Part shown: piece after piece, positions 16,127-16,253 of the stretch
Layout: every line of letters starts with the position of its first letter
Position numbering within the stretch: position 1 is the stretch's first letter
From: Fidelibacterota bacterium
GTDB taxonomy: Bacteria > Fidelibacterota > Marinisomatia > Marinisomatales > TCS55
Length of the DNA stretch: 16,253 nucleotides
Reading direction: 5' to 3'
NCBI GenBank assembly: GCA_002716525.1
Contig: PBBH01000030.1
Coordinates: 25,630 to 41,882, forward strand
The notes under the pieces: model-generated
Database searches by the model: none
Seen by the model: only the letters and a program-made list of their open reading frames with translations
What the model was told of the DNA's origin: nothing
Program-made: the position numbers and the translations under genes

Positions 16127-16253
16127 TTATAGGACAGCGAGAATATCACTCTCGCGCATGATAAGATAATCAGTTTCATCAAAAGAAAACTCGGTCCCGC
16201 TATATTTACCATAGAGGATCTTGTCTCCTTTTTTCACTTCCATTGCAACGGTG
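16127..16253 (-). CDS. groES: 10 kDa co-chaperonin GroES, 5'-truncated by window edge
   Basis: Reading the minus strand from the right edge gives the last 42 codons of a Gro[22 protein letters not shown], then [20 protein letters not shown] and a final Leu before the TAA. The [15 protein letters not shown] and [13 protein letters not shown] segments are hallmarks of the co-chaperonin lid subunit. The N-terminal half, including the mobile loop that docks on GroEL, lies outside the window. The stop is 14 bases before the groEL ATG and sits inside the groEL ribosome site, consistent with co-transcription. Confidence 0.97.
   Translation of the reverse strand, partial: TVAMEVKKGDKILYGKYSGTEFSFDETDYLIMRESDILAVL

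Overview
The window is an ordinary-looking stretch of bacterial chromosome, AT-rich by eye, with tightly packed genes. Every gene except two small lipoproteins lies on the minus strand. No sequence search could be run, so taxonomy is inference. The SMC protein reads VIELKM just before its first coiled coil, where many other bacterial SMCs carry a GQG-type motif, and folB-folK sits directly upstream of a deoxynucleoside kinase. Together with the GroEL C-terminus and weak Shine-Dalgarno sites at many genes, this fits the Fibrobacterota/Chlorobiota/Bacteroidota group, possibly a Marinimicrobia-like lineage (low to moderate confidence).

Layout from the right end, in the direction of minus-strand transcription. 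The 3' end of groES and all of groEL form the chaperonin operon and end at a strong hairpin terminator (about 14418-14453). A second, very compact operon follows: folB, folK, a deoxynucleoside kinase, a 56-codon membrane protein, a DoxX-family protein, a zinc-binding MDR dehydrogenase, a thioredoxin-like [2Fe-2S] ferredoxin, a secreted protein of unknown function, rsmE and a HIT-family hydrolase. Neighbouring genes overlap by 1-8 bases or lie 2-4 bases apart, so translational coupling is likely throughout. After a 113-base gap comes smc, which may share the transcript or have its own promoter.

smc converges on two plus-strand lipoprotein genes (4417-5418), with a short hairpin between them that has a T-run on both strands and can serve as a bidirectional terminator. 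The two lipoproteins are tandem paralogues with six equivalently spaced cysteines besides the lipobox cysteine. They diverge from lepA, which starts a second minus-strand cluster: lepA (EF4), a CPBP-family intramembrane protease, a secreted and membrane-anchored protein with a C-terminal zinc ribbon, and lgt, which runs off the left edge.

Themes: housekeeping functions (protein folding, folate synthesis, deoxynucleoside salvage, rRNA modification, chromosome segregation, translation, lipoprotein maturation) are interleaved with small unknown envelope proteins. No mobile element, CRISPR array, tRNA, rRNA, phage gene or recognisable defence system was seen. The least explained parts are the tandem cysteine-rich lipoproteins, the zinc-ribbon membrane protein, and the redox-like trio (DoxX, MDR dehydrogenase, ferredoxin) inside the folate operon. 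None of these amounts to a clear new system. There is no stretch longer than 300 bases without a gene.
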